Assembly: GCF_023278565.1 (NCBI RefSeq) | Contig: NC_064682.1 | Coordinates: 186,001 to 250,000 of the forward strand | DNA length: 64,000 bases | Origin: Colletotrichum lupini | Taxonomy: Eukaryota > Ascomycota > Sordariomycetes > Glomerellales > Glomerellaceae | Direction: 5' to 3' | Shown here: positions 38,301-49,708 of the stretch, one piece after another | Layout: every line of letters begins with the position of its first letter | Numbering within the stretch: the stretch's first letter is position 1 | Notes under the pieces: generated by a model | The model's input: the letters and a program-made list of their open reading frames with translations, nothing else | What the model was told of the DNA's origin: nothing | Databases searched by the model: none | Made by a program: the position numbers and the translations under genes

Positions 38301-38653
38301 CAAATGACTTCATATGCTGACTTTGTGGGTGCGACTCGCGGGAGTCTCAGCCAGAATCACAATGCCCCTCAGAGTAACAAATCGAGATGCAGCGAAGCGT
38401 GTGAGTGACATTATTGGAGGGAGGACCCGATGGAAGGACGCTAGAAGGACGAGTAGAAGGACTTGATCTGCCTGGCCATGCAGCGATGCTGGGATTCGCT
38501 TGTCACCCGCCGCCCAAAGGATGCGACCTACTGCAGCCATTGCAGAATGGTGGTCGCAGGGGACGATAGGGCGTTGGCAATCGCCAATGGCTAGAGACCG
38601 AAATGACCGATATTCAGAGTCAAGCAGGTTATTAGAATTGGCGGAAGGGGTGA

Positions 38654-38665
38654 GGGGGGGGGGGG
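38654..38665. repeat. Homopolymer G12
   Basis: A run of twelve G inside a longer G-rich segment (38,645-38,668). Length may be unreliable in assembled sequence. Confidence 0.8.
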
Positions 38666-41141
38666 TCGCAGACATGTGGTGCTGCCACCATCGACCTTCC
38701 TCGCGCGAGAGACTAGAAGTTCTGCCCCCCCCTTTGCCGTTCATACTGGATGACTAGGAACCAAAGAGTAGGTAAAAGTAAGCACATAAGTAAGGTAGGC
38801 AGACAAGTAGGCAAAGCTGACGGCGCACTGATGGCTGGTTCGAAACGTGCCGGCCTATGGGATGAGCCGAGAACACCATCAAACAGCTTATCGCATTGCC
38901 ACTTGTCAAGGTCGGTTGATGTTGGTTCCGAAAGCGCCGCATCTCCATCGACACGCAGCGGCACATCACCAGACGCAAAGGCGACACTCTGTCATCAACC
39001 CTGTTGTCGAAGAGGAGTGGCTATTGTCACCTGCGCCTCTTCACCCGGGGAACTGGTAGGACCTCTACCGGATGGGGGTTTTGTCGCAGACGTATCATGT
39101 CTAGTCAACCATATTACATTATAACCAACTGTCGCAACCAACACAGCCGCGCGATAGGGCCTACGCCGGCGACGATGCGAAGTTGTCGTGTTCTGCAGGG
39201 AGGGATGGGAACACCAGGAGCTATCGACCAGGGGTGGGACCGATTCCACCTGCTGCGTTAGGTAGTACTCTTCCCCTGTTGATTGCAGAAGAGAAAACTC
39301 CCCGTTCCAACTATCTGTGATCGAAACGAAACGCAGTGCTGAACTGGCAGACCGTATGCCCTTGGAACCTCTCCTCCATTTCTCTTGCGCAAATACTGGC
39401 TCGACAGGATTTCTTCATTCGAAAAGAAGCGATGACGGTGCGTGTATCTGTCGCATTGGGTAACTTGCACTATCACAAGCCATCATGCGGTAGCGCTGCC
39501 AGTGCAGCAAGTACGCTAAAGTTGAGGCATCGAGGTCAGACTTTGTGCCAGCCGCGGTCGTTGGCTCCGTCGGCTGCACGACGTCGGGGCTCTTCAAGGA
39601 TGATGGAAACCTGGGGCGGCCAAGATCAGCCCCCCTGGTCCACCCACACCACATGCATTCTCGGACCAGCCAGTTGTCTGGCCGCAGTCGACTTCTTGGC
39701 AACCCAAGCTCTTGAAAGGGAAGTTAGGGAACAGCCAGTTTCCGTGAATGCCGCGCCGAGAAGTGTAGTAAAAGCAGCTGCAACCCTGGCAAGAAGCCTG
39801 GTTGGACATCATTGGTGTGGCTTACCTGCAGGATTTTCTTCCCGATGAGCCTCCTCGACTTCGACGATTTCCAGTGTACCGGGAAGACAGAGTGACCGAA
39901 TCGCAGCAGAGACTGCTGTGTACTATAGCACGTAGATTGCAATGCAGGCTAGCCTCCTGGCTTCGTCTCCAGCGTCGTGGACCTGGACCTCTGTGTGGAC
40001 CATCTCCCCTCACCGACCCGGGCCCAAAGATTCGTACTCTCCACTTCACATATGCCCCCCAGGGCCCCAGTCCCATAGACAGGTTCGAGAGGAGGAGGGT
40101 CGGACTGGATCCTGAGATAACGTTGAGGAGGCAGCGCGCAATGGACATTAGGAGGGGCGGCCACTTTTTCGGAGCCATTTACTAACGGCTTCAAGTGACA
40201 AGTCGCCCATTGGCCAACCAGCACAACCCACGCTATCTGGGGGCTCTCAGGCTTTCTCAATCGCCCGGCTGGGGCGTACGCATATGTCTCGGTGCCACGG
40301 TGGAGAGCAGGGTGACATCCCATTGCTGTGGTTCTCGTCTCCCCCAGGTCACGGTCGCTGGCGACGGGGTCTCGTCCAAATCCACTTCGTTACGACTGCG
40401 ACTGCGACAGCTTGCCCTTTCTTCGGCCGAATATGGGTTTGTACCCGTGCCTGGGTTCCTCGTTAGTGCATCATGCATACCGGAAAGCTGTCCGCAGGCA
40501 GCCCGCCTAACTCACCAGGTACCTCGTCCTCAGCTCGCCCAGACAGTAGTGCTCCGTACGAACACAGAGAAGTACCTACGCAGTAGACTCAACGACGGGG
40601 AAGGTTTCGCTCGTTCCCGCTGGCCTGCCCTAGGACTTGGTACGTATCGAAGCACGACCAAAAGCCAAATCGCCTCCATCCCTCCCCCAAGTCGTATGCA
40701 ACAAGTAACGGGGGTTGCTGCCAGGATAGCCTGCCATATCCTGTCCTTGCCAAGATCTGCGTCTGTCGCCCGTCGAGAGGGGGGCAAAGTTGGATAGACC
40801 AGCTTGATACTCGATCGGCCCTGGACCCTCATCTCTCCCTCGTTCTCTTGTGTGTAATTTTCCATCGTCAACCAAGTTCAGCCTATCGGCTTTCCATGCA
40901 TGACTGGATCCGCTTGCCGCCCTTGACAAGAACCCTTAGTCCTTGCGCGCCGGTTCCTGTGCTCTGGACTGGCATTTCCTTCATAAACCTCCCCCTTCCC
41001 CCGTCTGATCAGGTTTGTCTCGTTTTTTGACAACCATTTTTCTCCGTCATTTCCGTTCTTCTCGGGCCCTCCTCCCGCAGCATTCATTTGTAACAGACAT
41101 TGCCTGTCTGCATACCCCAGAAAGCCGCGAAATCCATCGCC

Positions 41142-43033
41142 ATGGCTGCACCAGAAGGGGTTGTGCCCACCAAGGTTGAGGCCGATGAGAAGGCCACCGG
41201 TGGCCTTCCTGGCTACGACACCGGCAGTGGACAGGAGATCCGAGGCGATATCAGCGAGGACAGCTGGGCAACACGCAATGGCCTGAACATGAAGTCCTTC
41301 ACGAAGAAGGAATATGGTCTGGGCCTTGTCGAGCTCGAACGCGCCATGAGCTCCCGTCATCTCCACATGATTGCCATTGGCGGTTCCATTGGTGCTGGTT
41401 TCTTCGTCGGTTCCGGTGGTGCTCTGAGTAAGGGTGTAAGTACAGTGCCTCGCCTGTCGGCAGCGGTTACTGACGCAGAAGTAGGGTCCAGGATCGCTCT
41501 TGATCGACTTCGTTCTCGTGGGTATCATGATGTTCAACGTCGGTAAGTTTCAACCCCCTGCCAACCCCGCAAAGGCGAGAGATTCTGACTTTCGGCAGTG
41601 TATGCCTTGGGTGAACTCGCTGTTATGTATCCCGTCTCTGGTGGCTTCTACACGTACTCGACTCGCTTTATCGATCCTTCGTGGGGTTTCGCCATGGGCT
41701 GGAACTACGTCTTCCAGTGGGCCATCGTACTACCGCTTGAGTTGACTGTTTCTGGTCTTGTTGTCGCATACTGGAATGACACTGTCAACGTCGCCGTTTG
41801 GATCACACTTTTTCTCGTCGTCATTATCATCATCAACATCTTCGGATCTATAGGATACGCCGAGGAGGAATTTTGGTCGTCCTGCCTGAAGCTCGGAGCT
41901 ACTGTCGTCTTTATGATCATCTGCCTCGTCCTGGTCCTCGGTGGCGGACCGTCCAGCGGCAGATACAGCGAGTACCAGGGTGCGAAGACGTGGTATGATC
42001 CTGGCGCATTCCGCAACGGCTTCAAGGGATTCTGCTCTGTGTTCGTCACGGCCGCTTTCTCCTTCTCCGGTACAGAGTTGGTCGGTCTTGCTGCCGCCGA
42101 GGCTAAGAACCCGGTCAAAACACTTCCCGGTGCCATTAAGCAGGTATTCTGGCGTATTTCGCTCTTCTACATCCTGGGCCTGTTCTTCGTCGGTCTGTTG
42201 ATCCCCTCCGACGACCCTGCGCTGCTCTCCGAATCTGCCTACTCTGATGTTAAGGCCTCTCCCTTCGTGTTGGTCGGCAAGTACGCCGGTCTCGTTGGCT
42301 TCGACCACTTCATGAACGTGGTCATCCTTGTCTCTGTCGTGTCGATTGGTGTGTCTGGTGTTTACGGTGGTTCGCGTACCCTCACTGCTCTCGCCCAGCA
42401 GGGTTATGCGCCCAAGATCTTCACTTATATCGATAGATCGGGACGCCCGCTGCCTTCCGTGCTAGCTGTCATCATTTTCTCGCCCTTGGCGTATATCAAC
42501 CTCAGCGCAAGCGGTCCTGTAGTGTTTGACTGGCTGTTGGCTCTTTCCGGTTTGGCTGCGGTCTTCACCTGGGGATCCATTTGCCTGGCGCACATTCGCT
42601 TCCGCAAGGCGTGGGCCTACCACGGCCACACCGTCGACGAGATTCCGTTCAAGGCCATCGGTGGCGTTACCGGCTCCTGGATCGGACTTTTCCTCTGCTT
42701 CATTGTGCTTGCTGCTCAGGTAAATAAAAACTCCTTTGGCGGGATCAGAGATTGCATGCTAACAAGAATCCACAGTTCTACACTGCTATCGCACCCCCTG
42801 GCACGACCGAGCTCAACGACGCTGAAGGCTTCTTCAAGTCGTATCTCGCCCTTCCTGTCGTCATCGTGTTCTGGCTTGGTGGCTTCTTCTGGAAGCGCAC
42901 TGGCTGGCTCCGCACTGCCCAGATGGATGTCGACACTGGCCGACGTGAGCTTGACTGGGACGAGATCCACGCATACCGTGCACACATCGCCTCGCTCCCC
43001 GCATGGAGGCGCGCACTCCACAAGGTGTGGTAA
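41142..43033 (+). CDS. Amino acid permease, fungal YAT/AAP type
   Basis: Four exons, 41142-41435, 41485-41542, 41599-42719 and 42776-43033, give 576 residues. A plasma-membrane proton-coupled amino acid importer of the APC superfamily. The ~65-residue N-terminal tail is hydrophilic. The family signature HLHMIAIGGSIGAGFFVGSGGAL forms helix 1 (about residues 74-96). It is followed by YALGELAVMYPVSGGFYTY, GWNYVFQWAIVLPLELTVS and FSFSGTELVGLAAAEAKNP, all characteristic of yeast Gap1/Agp/Dip5-like permeases. Later come VYGGSRTLTALAQQGYAPK and a C-terminal cytosolic helix, DWDEIHAYRAHIASLP. Twelve membrane helices are expected and appear present. Individual substrate specificity cannot be read from the sequence. 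Confidence 0.95.
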
Positions 43034-45157
43034 ACGCTGTTGTTGTTGCCAAAGGGGGAACTACGTGCTGCCGCATTCATGTATATTTTAATCAAAATCC
43101 TGCCTTGAGGATGATCGGGATGGGACTACCGTCCTGGTAATTGTTAGCAAAATGAAGATACCACAATTGCTTTGATATCAAATCTGTTTCATACTCATAT
43201 TCTACCATGCGTTGAAAGTACCAGTTGCAATTCATGCTCTCATTGTGTATTGGCTAGGACAGCAACATGGGGATTGTCTGTGTACTCCGCCGTGAACCAC
43301 TCTCAAAAAAGATCTGGTTGGCATCTCTGGAGCTGTGGGTTATGGCGCAGTTATAAGCCCAGAAGCTGTGCCGCCAACCAAGAGAATGCCAAGGGATAGT
43401 GTGTGCCTTATCTCGGAGAGCAGCGGCCGTTCAGCAGTGGCCCATGCCAACAGCAGCGATAACACAAGGTAGGCGAGCGTTGTTTGTGAAGATAAGGGCG
43501 ACCAGCCCAGAAGAGCAGGTGATGCCCGATTGTCGGACAGCGGTAACTGGAGATGGTTGGTCCGGCTTGTTTGATATCTCTCGGCGTAGGGGGTTCACGG
43601 TCGACAGATAGTTCTTGGGAAGAAGGCCTAGCCGGATTCAGTGACCCATCCCGAGGAACTGACAGGGCCAGAAGAACACCTGATAAAATCGGAATGCGAT
43701 ATCGGGTGGCGGCACGGTGATTCTGAGGTCTCGTGAGGATTGTCGGGCTGGTTACAACAAGATAGATGTTGCCGCATTGGTGAGTATTAGACATTTCTAT
43801 CAGTCGTAGTTGGAGGCAGTCGGGCAATAGGTTGCGATGGAAGTCGGACGGAGTATCCCCGGGCCGGAAAGAATTGATGGAATGATTCCAGGTTTTCGAG
43901 GGAAGGTGCCATTGAGTAAATGGCATACCAGGAAAGAGCCTTGCTCTGGTTGCTCCATCGTGGCCTTTTACCTTACAAAAACATCAAAAGACGGCTGTTG
44001 GGGTTCATTTAAACAACGCTCAATCTGCGTGACAGGGTGACAAAAACGCCTTAGCACAGCATAGCGTTGACTACATGTCATTCCGGCGCCCTTTTGACAC
44101 ACGTCTCCCCACAACGCCCCGCTGAAGAACATGTCAGACCCACGGCTGAACTTACTGAATTGCCTCTTTGATGGGAGACAGGCAATGTTCAACCCATCTG
44201 CTGAGCTTTCACTGATAGTCGCAATTGCTTCTGGAATCTTAATCCGGCACTTGTAAGATGAGAGGACGACGTGCTTCAGGAATGGCGCACTTAGTACCAA
44301 GCATACAAGTAGAGACATCTGCTAGCCCCGGCTTCCAGATATGACTTTCACTACACTGCTGCCAAATGCTTAGGTAATGTAATCCTATCATCAAGCATCC
44401 CTATCTAAGGTACACGATGTGATACGATAAAAAATTTGTTTGACTGGCTCAGGTTTCCTCCCTTTAGAGGCATGTCCACCCTGATGAAGAGCCCATCTGT
44501 ATGCCTTGGAAAGCGTCGTTTACCTTGCTAGGTGGCACCCAAATGAATGAGATGGATGATGAAAATGAAGCCTGTCTGGCAAGAAATGGATGAATTTTCG
44601 GTGTCGTCAATATTCGCGGATGTGTCGAGCTTACACGAGGCGAACACGAGAGTCTACTGAGAAAGCTTTGAGGTGTGAAATACATGCCTACTAATACACA
44701 ATAAACAACCTAGACAAAGGTGCCTCGAGAGTACTCTCCTCACGACAGACAGACCAAAACATGTAACATGGGCTCATGTAGCATTAGCAGCTCTGAAGGC
44801 GAATAAAATCGTTACTCTCCCGCGACTGCATATCATTCTTGCAAGACATAACCTCACCTCTCCACCATAACGCGGGCGTCAAAACGGCAGAAAACCGGCC
44901 GACAATTGCAAGGAGTGGGGCGCGGGGCGCGGCCATGTGGGTCCCGTCAGCCGCAGTGCGCCTCCGAGTTTTGCGCAGCGGCGCACAACTCAGCACGGCC
45001 ATTTTCCCTTTCGAAGATGAGCATCTCAATCTCCTTAACTATCTTACTTTCCAACCTGATCAGTTCGATCTAACGTCTGCATATCGACTTTATCTCTCTT
45101 TGAATCGTTCTCAGCTTACCTCGCTGTACAGACCTTGTCTGTACACGACACGCCACA
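43034..45157. other. Intergenic; no supported gene
   Basis: These 2.1 kb lie between two plus-strand genes. A minus frame at 43968-44318 (116 codons, hydrophobic start, seven Cys) is a weak small-secreted-protein candidate that I do not call. The last ~150 bases before 45158 are pyrimidine-rich and look like promoter and leader of the next gene. Confidence 0.45.
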
Positions 45158-47776
45158 ATGAGGCCCCCGCCCCCGAACAAGGGCAAGGCTCCCTTAACCG
45201 ATGACGGAGGCCTATCCGACAGCTCATCTCAACCAAGCGATGCCGAAGTCATCTCCTCTCGATCTCAAGCAGGAGACGAAATGCCAAATCCGACTGTTTC
45301 CGCTCAACCCTCGTCTCGAGGCTCTCTGTGGGCCACGCAGGAGATGCATGGCGATAAATCTGTCAAGCTCGAACAACTTTCACTAGGTCCAGAGCGAGGC
45401 AGCAGTACAGACTCAGCCGCGTCTGATTCCGAGTTTTCTCATTCGCAGACTGGCCAAAAATCTTCCTCGCCTCCAGATTTGACGATGAAAAAGAAGAAGA
45501 AGAAGGTCAAGGAGACGGGCGCTAATGGACCTGACGCAGTCTATGCAGCTGCGCTGGGGGAAGACGCCAAAAATCTCTCATTCTATGCAGACCAAAAGGT
45601 CAAGTCAGAATTCGCACAGAATGAGATTACGGTCCAGCTTGGGCGCCCCCCTGGTCATCCATCGCCCGAGAGATCAAGCGCGATGTCTGGAGGCGAAACC
45701 GAGGGCAGCGCATCTAATGTAGAGGATGAGCCAGAGAATCAGAACGAAGACCGTACAAAGAAGGTCCAACGCCTAATAGTTGATAGGGTCATGTCCTCGT
45801 TCATGAGTTGGCTGGATATCAAGAAGCACGTCAAGCAAGAGGAGGAGGAGGAGGAGGAGCATGAGAGTGCGTCACAATTTGAGGAAGACTTGTTTGGAGC
45901 TGCCCCTGGCGGCGATGCTGCAGATGATGCTCTCTCCAAGTCCAGTTCAATGATGCTAGGAAGTGTTCCTAGTAGCGCGAAGAGCTCTTCCAGAGGACAT
46001 GAACTCGAAAGCTTCATGTTTCGTCAAGTCCCAGCTTCCAGTGCTCCTGCACCTGTTACTCGCCACAGGAACTCGAACATTTCTCTCCCACCGCCGCCGC
46101 CGCCACGAGCTGCATTTGGAGCACTGGCTCCGTTTATGCCACCGCCGCCAGCGGGAAGAGAGTCGCAAATTTCTGCGACTTATGTGCCAAGTTCCGATTC
46201 AATGGTAGATTTTGCGGGGATACCGCCACTGGCATCAGCGGCACAAGCACCAGTCCCAGGACTCATACCACCGCAGCAGGTGCAGTCGCGATCGGGCTAC
46301 ACTGTTAGGAGCGCAAGCGAGGTCAAAGAATTCAAAAGTTCTAGCAAACGAAGTGCTGCTCCAGCACGCATACCGCAACCTTTTTGCTTCGATTCAAAAG
46401 GGTCTGAAACTATAAGAGCATCCGGACGCTCGCACCGGGCAATAGCTTCACGACAACCACCAGCAGAGCAAGGGGCGGGTGGCACCAGCAAATTGACTTC
46501 TATGCTCAAAAACGGGATCAATGAAAGACACATACTCGGAAGGGTGAGTAAGATGAGACCCCCGTCGAGAAAACACGACAGGTCTACAGACAGCCAAGCG
46601 CCGGGCGAAGGAGAAGAAGAGGGCGATGAGGATGGACTGCCCCGAGCGAAACTGTCCAAAGTGCAGGAAGACACGATTGAGGGCGCAAAACTTGCGTGTC
46701 CCTTCTTCAAGTACAACCCAAGGAAGTACAAATCCCAGCGACCATGCTGCGGTCCAGGCTGGGACCAAGTCCACCGTATCAAGTACGTTTCTCCTCTTTT
46801 CTCACATCAGCTCATTGCTAACAACTCATCAGGGAGCACATTTATCGCAAGCACTCTCTGCCAAAGTTCTCGTGCCCACGATGCTCTCAGTCTTTCGAGA
46901 CCCAACTGGCTCTGCAAGCCCACGCCCGCTCGCTGGACGCCTGTGACGTACGCGAACCGGAGGTCTTGGATGGCATCACGCAGGATCAAGAGAAGAAGCT
47001 TCGTTCTCGGAAGAAGACGTCGGTCAAAGAACTCACCGAAGCGGAGAAGTGGATTCAAGTCTACCGTATCCTCTTCCCCGACGTGAGAGAGCGGGAAATT
47101 CCGTCACCGTGTAAGCTTATGCCCCTACCGATGGGAGCAGGAACTGACTGTAATTCTTGCAGACCATAATGCAGAGGACGCCGAGACGAATCTGGGAGGC
47201 TACGAAGATTATCTTCGCCGTGAACTTCCACCGCTGGTCCGCCGACAGCTTGAAAAAGAGGTCGAGCGTGAGCTGAGTTTCGTCGAGGAAGGGATGAAGC
47301 AAAAGGTCATCGACATTGCTCGAAATCTCCAGCTCACGCTGTTCAAGGGCTACCAACAGCTTGAGAACCAAGAGAGAGGACTGCAAGAACCGCTGAGTGT
47401 TGATGCGTCTTCAAGCTCCCAGATGGCAGCGTCTTTCTTCACGGCGACCGACGCTTCGCCGTCAACCATGACGACTGGCGGCACAACGCCAGAGATTCCG
47501 GATCCGTTGGACATATTTGGTGATCCCGCTATTCCGGACTTCGACTTTGGTTTTCTTGCCGATATTCCTTATCCAGAGTCGCAGTCGCCCTCTAAGGGGC
47601 AGAATTTGGGCTTGGAGTTCAATCAGTCTTTTGCAACTCAAGAACCGGCTACGATCACACCTGGGATGGAGTTGCTCAGGGCACAGCAACACGATCTGCC
47701 ATACTACGGACTAGAAGGCTACCAAGATCCAAATAGCCAGAGGATAGACGCGAGCGTTCTGAGCTACCTTCCATGA
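45158..47776 (+). CDS. C2H2-type zinc-finger protein with long disordered N-terminus
   Basis: Three exons, 45158-46782, 46833-47110 and 47163-47776, give 838 residues. Residues 1-500 are mostly disordered. They include a lysine run (MKKKKKKVKE, ~residue 110, nuclear-signal-like), a glutamate run (~residues 228-235), and poly-Pro and Ser-rich parts. The conserved core spans about residues 512-582: LACPFFKYNPRKYKSQRPCCGPGW, then VHRIKEHIYRKHSLPKFSCPRCSQSFE, then TQLALQAHARSLDAC. This carries Cys/His sets in a C2H2-like arrangement shared by many ascomycete nuclear proteins. A helical, charged segment (YLRRELPPLVRRQLEKEVERE) follows, then an acidic C-terminus (DPLDIFGDPAIPDFDFGF) that could activate transcription. 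A nuclear regulatory role is inferred; no named homologue is recognised. Confidence 0.87.
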
Positions 47777-48096
47777 GCTGATGGGCATGTTGCGCCATTT
47801 GCGGGACTCTTATTGCTCCTTTTTTTCCATTGATGTAGTACGCAAGATACCCAATCATTCTATCAATTCATCATTGACAGCAGTTTTTGCCTTGTATTAG
47901 GAGGGTGTCGGTTCGCAACGATGTCATAAAGCTGTCGTATCAAGCCTATGGGCATCCCACCATAGACAATGGTTTATTTCGCTGCAGCCCCGGCCCAAAT
48001 CTAAGGCACGGGGTCCCGGGGTGCAAGTCCGGAGATAAGCGGGCCAGCCAAAGACCGGGAGCCGGGATTCCAAGAGGTTTTGAATTAAGGTTTACT

Positions 48097-48113
48097 TGCT
48101 TACGTTGACTGCA
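48097..48113 (+). repeat. 17-base direct repeat, copy 1
   Basis: TGCTTACGTTGACTGCA occurs here and again 116 bases downstream, exactly. It includes ACGT and TGACT cores like bZIP sites. Located in the promoter region of the SDR gene. Confidence 0.6.
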
Positions 48114-48212
48114 TATTATGGAGCTTTGCATAGTGGCATGCCGCTTGTTTCCTCCCTGCTGTACGATTCGTTTCCGTCTCTAGCCAACTTACCCGGCCCT
48201 ATTGTTGATAGA

Positions 48213-48229
48213 TGCTTACGTTGACTGCA
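48213..48229 (+). repeat. 17-base direct repeat, copy 2
   Basis: Exact second copy of the repeat at 48097, 56 bases upstream of the TATA box of the SDR gene. A pair of regulator sites is the simplest reading (inference). Confidence 0.6.
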
Positions 48230-48284
48230 GCTGAGCCAGCCGGAACTGAAAGTAGACCCAAGACCATCATACATTACAGAGTCG

Positions 48285-48293
48285 TATATAAAA
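48285..48293 (+). promoter_or_regulatory. TATA box of the SDR gene at 48372
   Basis: TATATAAAA lies 87 bases before the start codon, a good consensus at a normal distance. Confidence 0.5.
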
Positions 48294-48371
48294 CGTGAAC
48301 GATCATGATCCATTTGACACGAGTCGTCATCGAGCCCTGTAAACGTCTCAAGCATTTCGAAATCCAGCAAA

Positions 48372-49551
48372 ATGGGTAGCGCATTAAGCAATATGTTCCC
48401 GCCAAAGGCCAGCTTCACCGAAGCAAATTTGCCCGATCAGAGCGACAAGGTACCTTCCGTATTCTATACCACTTATCCATACTGGTTCGAACTGACATAC
48501 ATAGGTTTTCATTGTCACAGGAAGCTCAGGTGGCCTCGGAAAAGAACTTACCAAGATCCTTTACCAGAAGAACGCCAAGATCTACATGGCGTGTCGGTCT
48601 GAAGCCAAGACCGCAGCCGTGATCAAGGAGCTGAAGGAACTGTATCCCAATTCTCACGGCCATGCCGAGTACCTCCATCTGGATCTGAACGACCTGACCA
48701 CAATCAAGCAATCCGCCCAGGAATTTCTTAGCAAGGAAACTCGTCTTGACGTCCTCTGGAACAACGCCGGTGTGATGACCCCACCGCCGGGTTCCAAAAC
48801 TGCCCAGGGCTACGAGCTGCAACTGGGCACCAACAATCTCGCTCCATTCCTCTTTACCCACTTCCTCCGCCCAGTGCTATCCGGCACGGCAAAGGTTGCA
48901 CCCAGAGACTCCGTCCGAGTTGTCTGGGTATCCTCTAGCACGGCGGCCATGGCACCGAAGCCGCCAATCGACTTTAGTAATATGGATTATGCAAAGGACG
49001 AGGGCCAGGTGCAAAAGTACGCGAGGAGCAAGGCCGGTAACGTCTTGCACGGAACGGAATTCGCGAGAAGAGTATCTGGCGAAGGAATCATTAGCGTTGT
49101 AAGTTGGTGGCCATCCCTGAGCTGTTGGATGTATGCGGCTACTAATAGCGACGGCAGAGTCTTGACCCCGGGATTTTTATGACGGATTTGCAGCGTACCA
49201 TGCCCCTGTGGCAGCGGATCATTGTGGTAAATTGTGCCCGCAAAAACCTGTAACTCTTCTATTTCTAACCACCTTTTGATGTGTCCTCTAGAAATTCCTA
49301 GCGCATAAGCCGATCAATGGCGCATACACAGAGCTCTTTGCCGGCTTGAGCCCTACCATCACGGAGAAGAACAACGGTGGCTGGGGTAAGCTACTCTGAT
49401 ATTGGAATAGTTGTATGTAATGCTGACGACAGTTCTAGTGGTACCGTTTGGTCAACTCGCAGTTGGACGACAGGATCTCCGCGACAAAGAGCTAGGCAAG
49501 AAGTACTGGGAGTGGACGGAGAAACAGCTCAAGCCATATACTACTTCGTGA
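48372..49551 (+). CDS. Short-chain dehydrogenase/reductase (WW-oxidoreductase-like group)
   Basis: Five exons, 48372-48449, 48505-49098, 49158-49226, 49292-49385 and 49439-49551, give 315 residues; all joins keep frame. After a 26-residue leader (MGSALSNMFPPKASFTEANLP) the Rossmann fold begins VFIVTGSSGGLGKELTK (glycine motif at residues 32-38). DVLWNNAGVMTPP holds the NNAG motif, VVWVSSSTA the catalytic Ser, and QKYARSKAGNVL the YxxxK pair. SLDPGIFMTDLQR corresponds to the cofactor-loop PG motif. The leader and overall pattern are those of fungal SDRs with many relatives in secondary metabolism, but a broader carbonyl-reductase role is equally possible. It converges on the bZIP gene of the NRPS cluster (157 bases between stops) and could be outside the cluster. 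Confidence 0.9.
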
Positions 49552-49708
49552 TGGATTGGCGCTGCCCTATCCTGATTTCTCATGTTGCTCTTGGTCTTCC
49601 TTACTATTCTCCCCTGTGTATAACAACTAGAACCTACCTTTCCAGAGAAATTTGCGAAATCTGTATACAGGTCCATTACATATGGTCATTTACAAGGTTC
49701 CCTACCTC

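Larger units (their letters stand above)
30689..41141. other. 10.4-kb gene-poor region
   Basis: I find no gene I can support in this long stretch. All open frames are short or compositionally odd (Arg/Pro/Ser/Cys-rich) and usually overlap equally long frames on the other strand. It contains short repeat tracts (listed separately) and one promoter-like stretch near 32,988 ahead of a frame starting at 33149 (see findings). It could hold non-coding RNAs, small genes with many introns or decayed sequence; none can be shown from the sequence alone. Confidence 0.5.
47777..48371. promoter_or_regulatory. Upstream region of the SDR gene at 48372
   Basis: These 595 bases lie between two plus-strand genes. 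They contain a GC-rich block (47,985-48,070), two copies of a 17-base direct repeat (48097 and 48213) and a TATA box (48285). No coding sequence is supported. Confidence 0.5.

Noticed and set aside
39336..40797. Long plus-strand frames of 170 and 200 codons upstream of the permease
   Set aside because: Matched by similarly long frames on the other strand, Arg/Ser/Pro-rich, no motif; typical of GC-rich non-coding sequence.
43968..44318. 116-codon minus-strand frame with hydrophobic start and seven Cys, possible small secreted protein
   Set aside because: The hydrophobic start is short and the rest has no paired-Cys pattern or homologue I recognise; could be chance.
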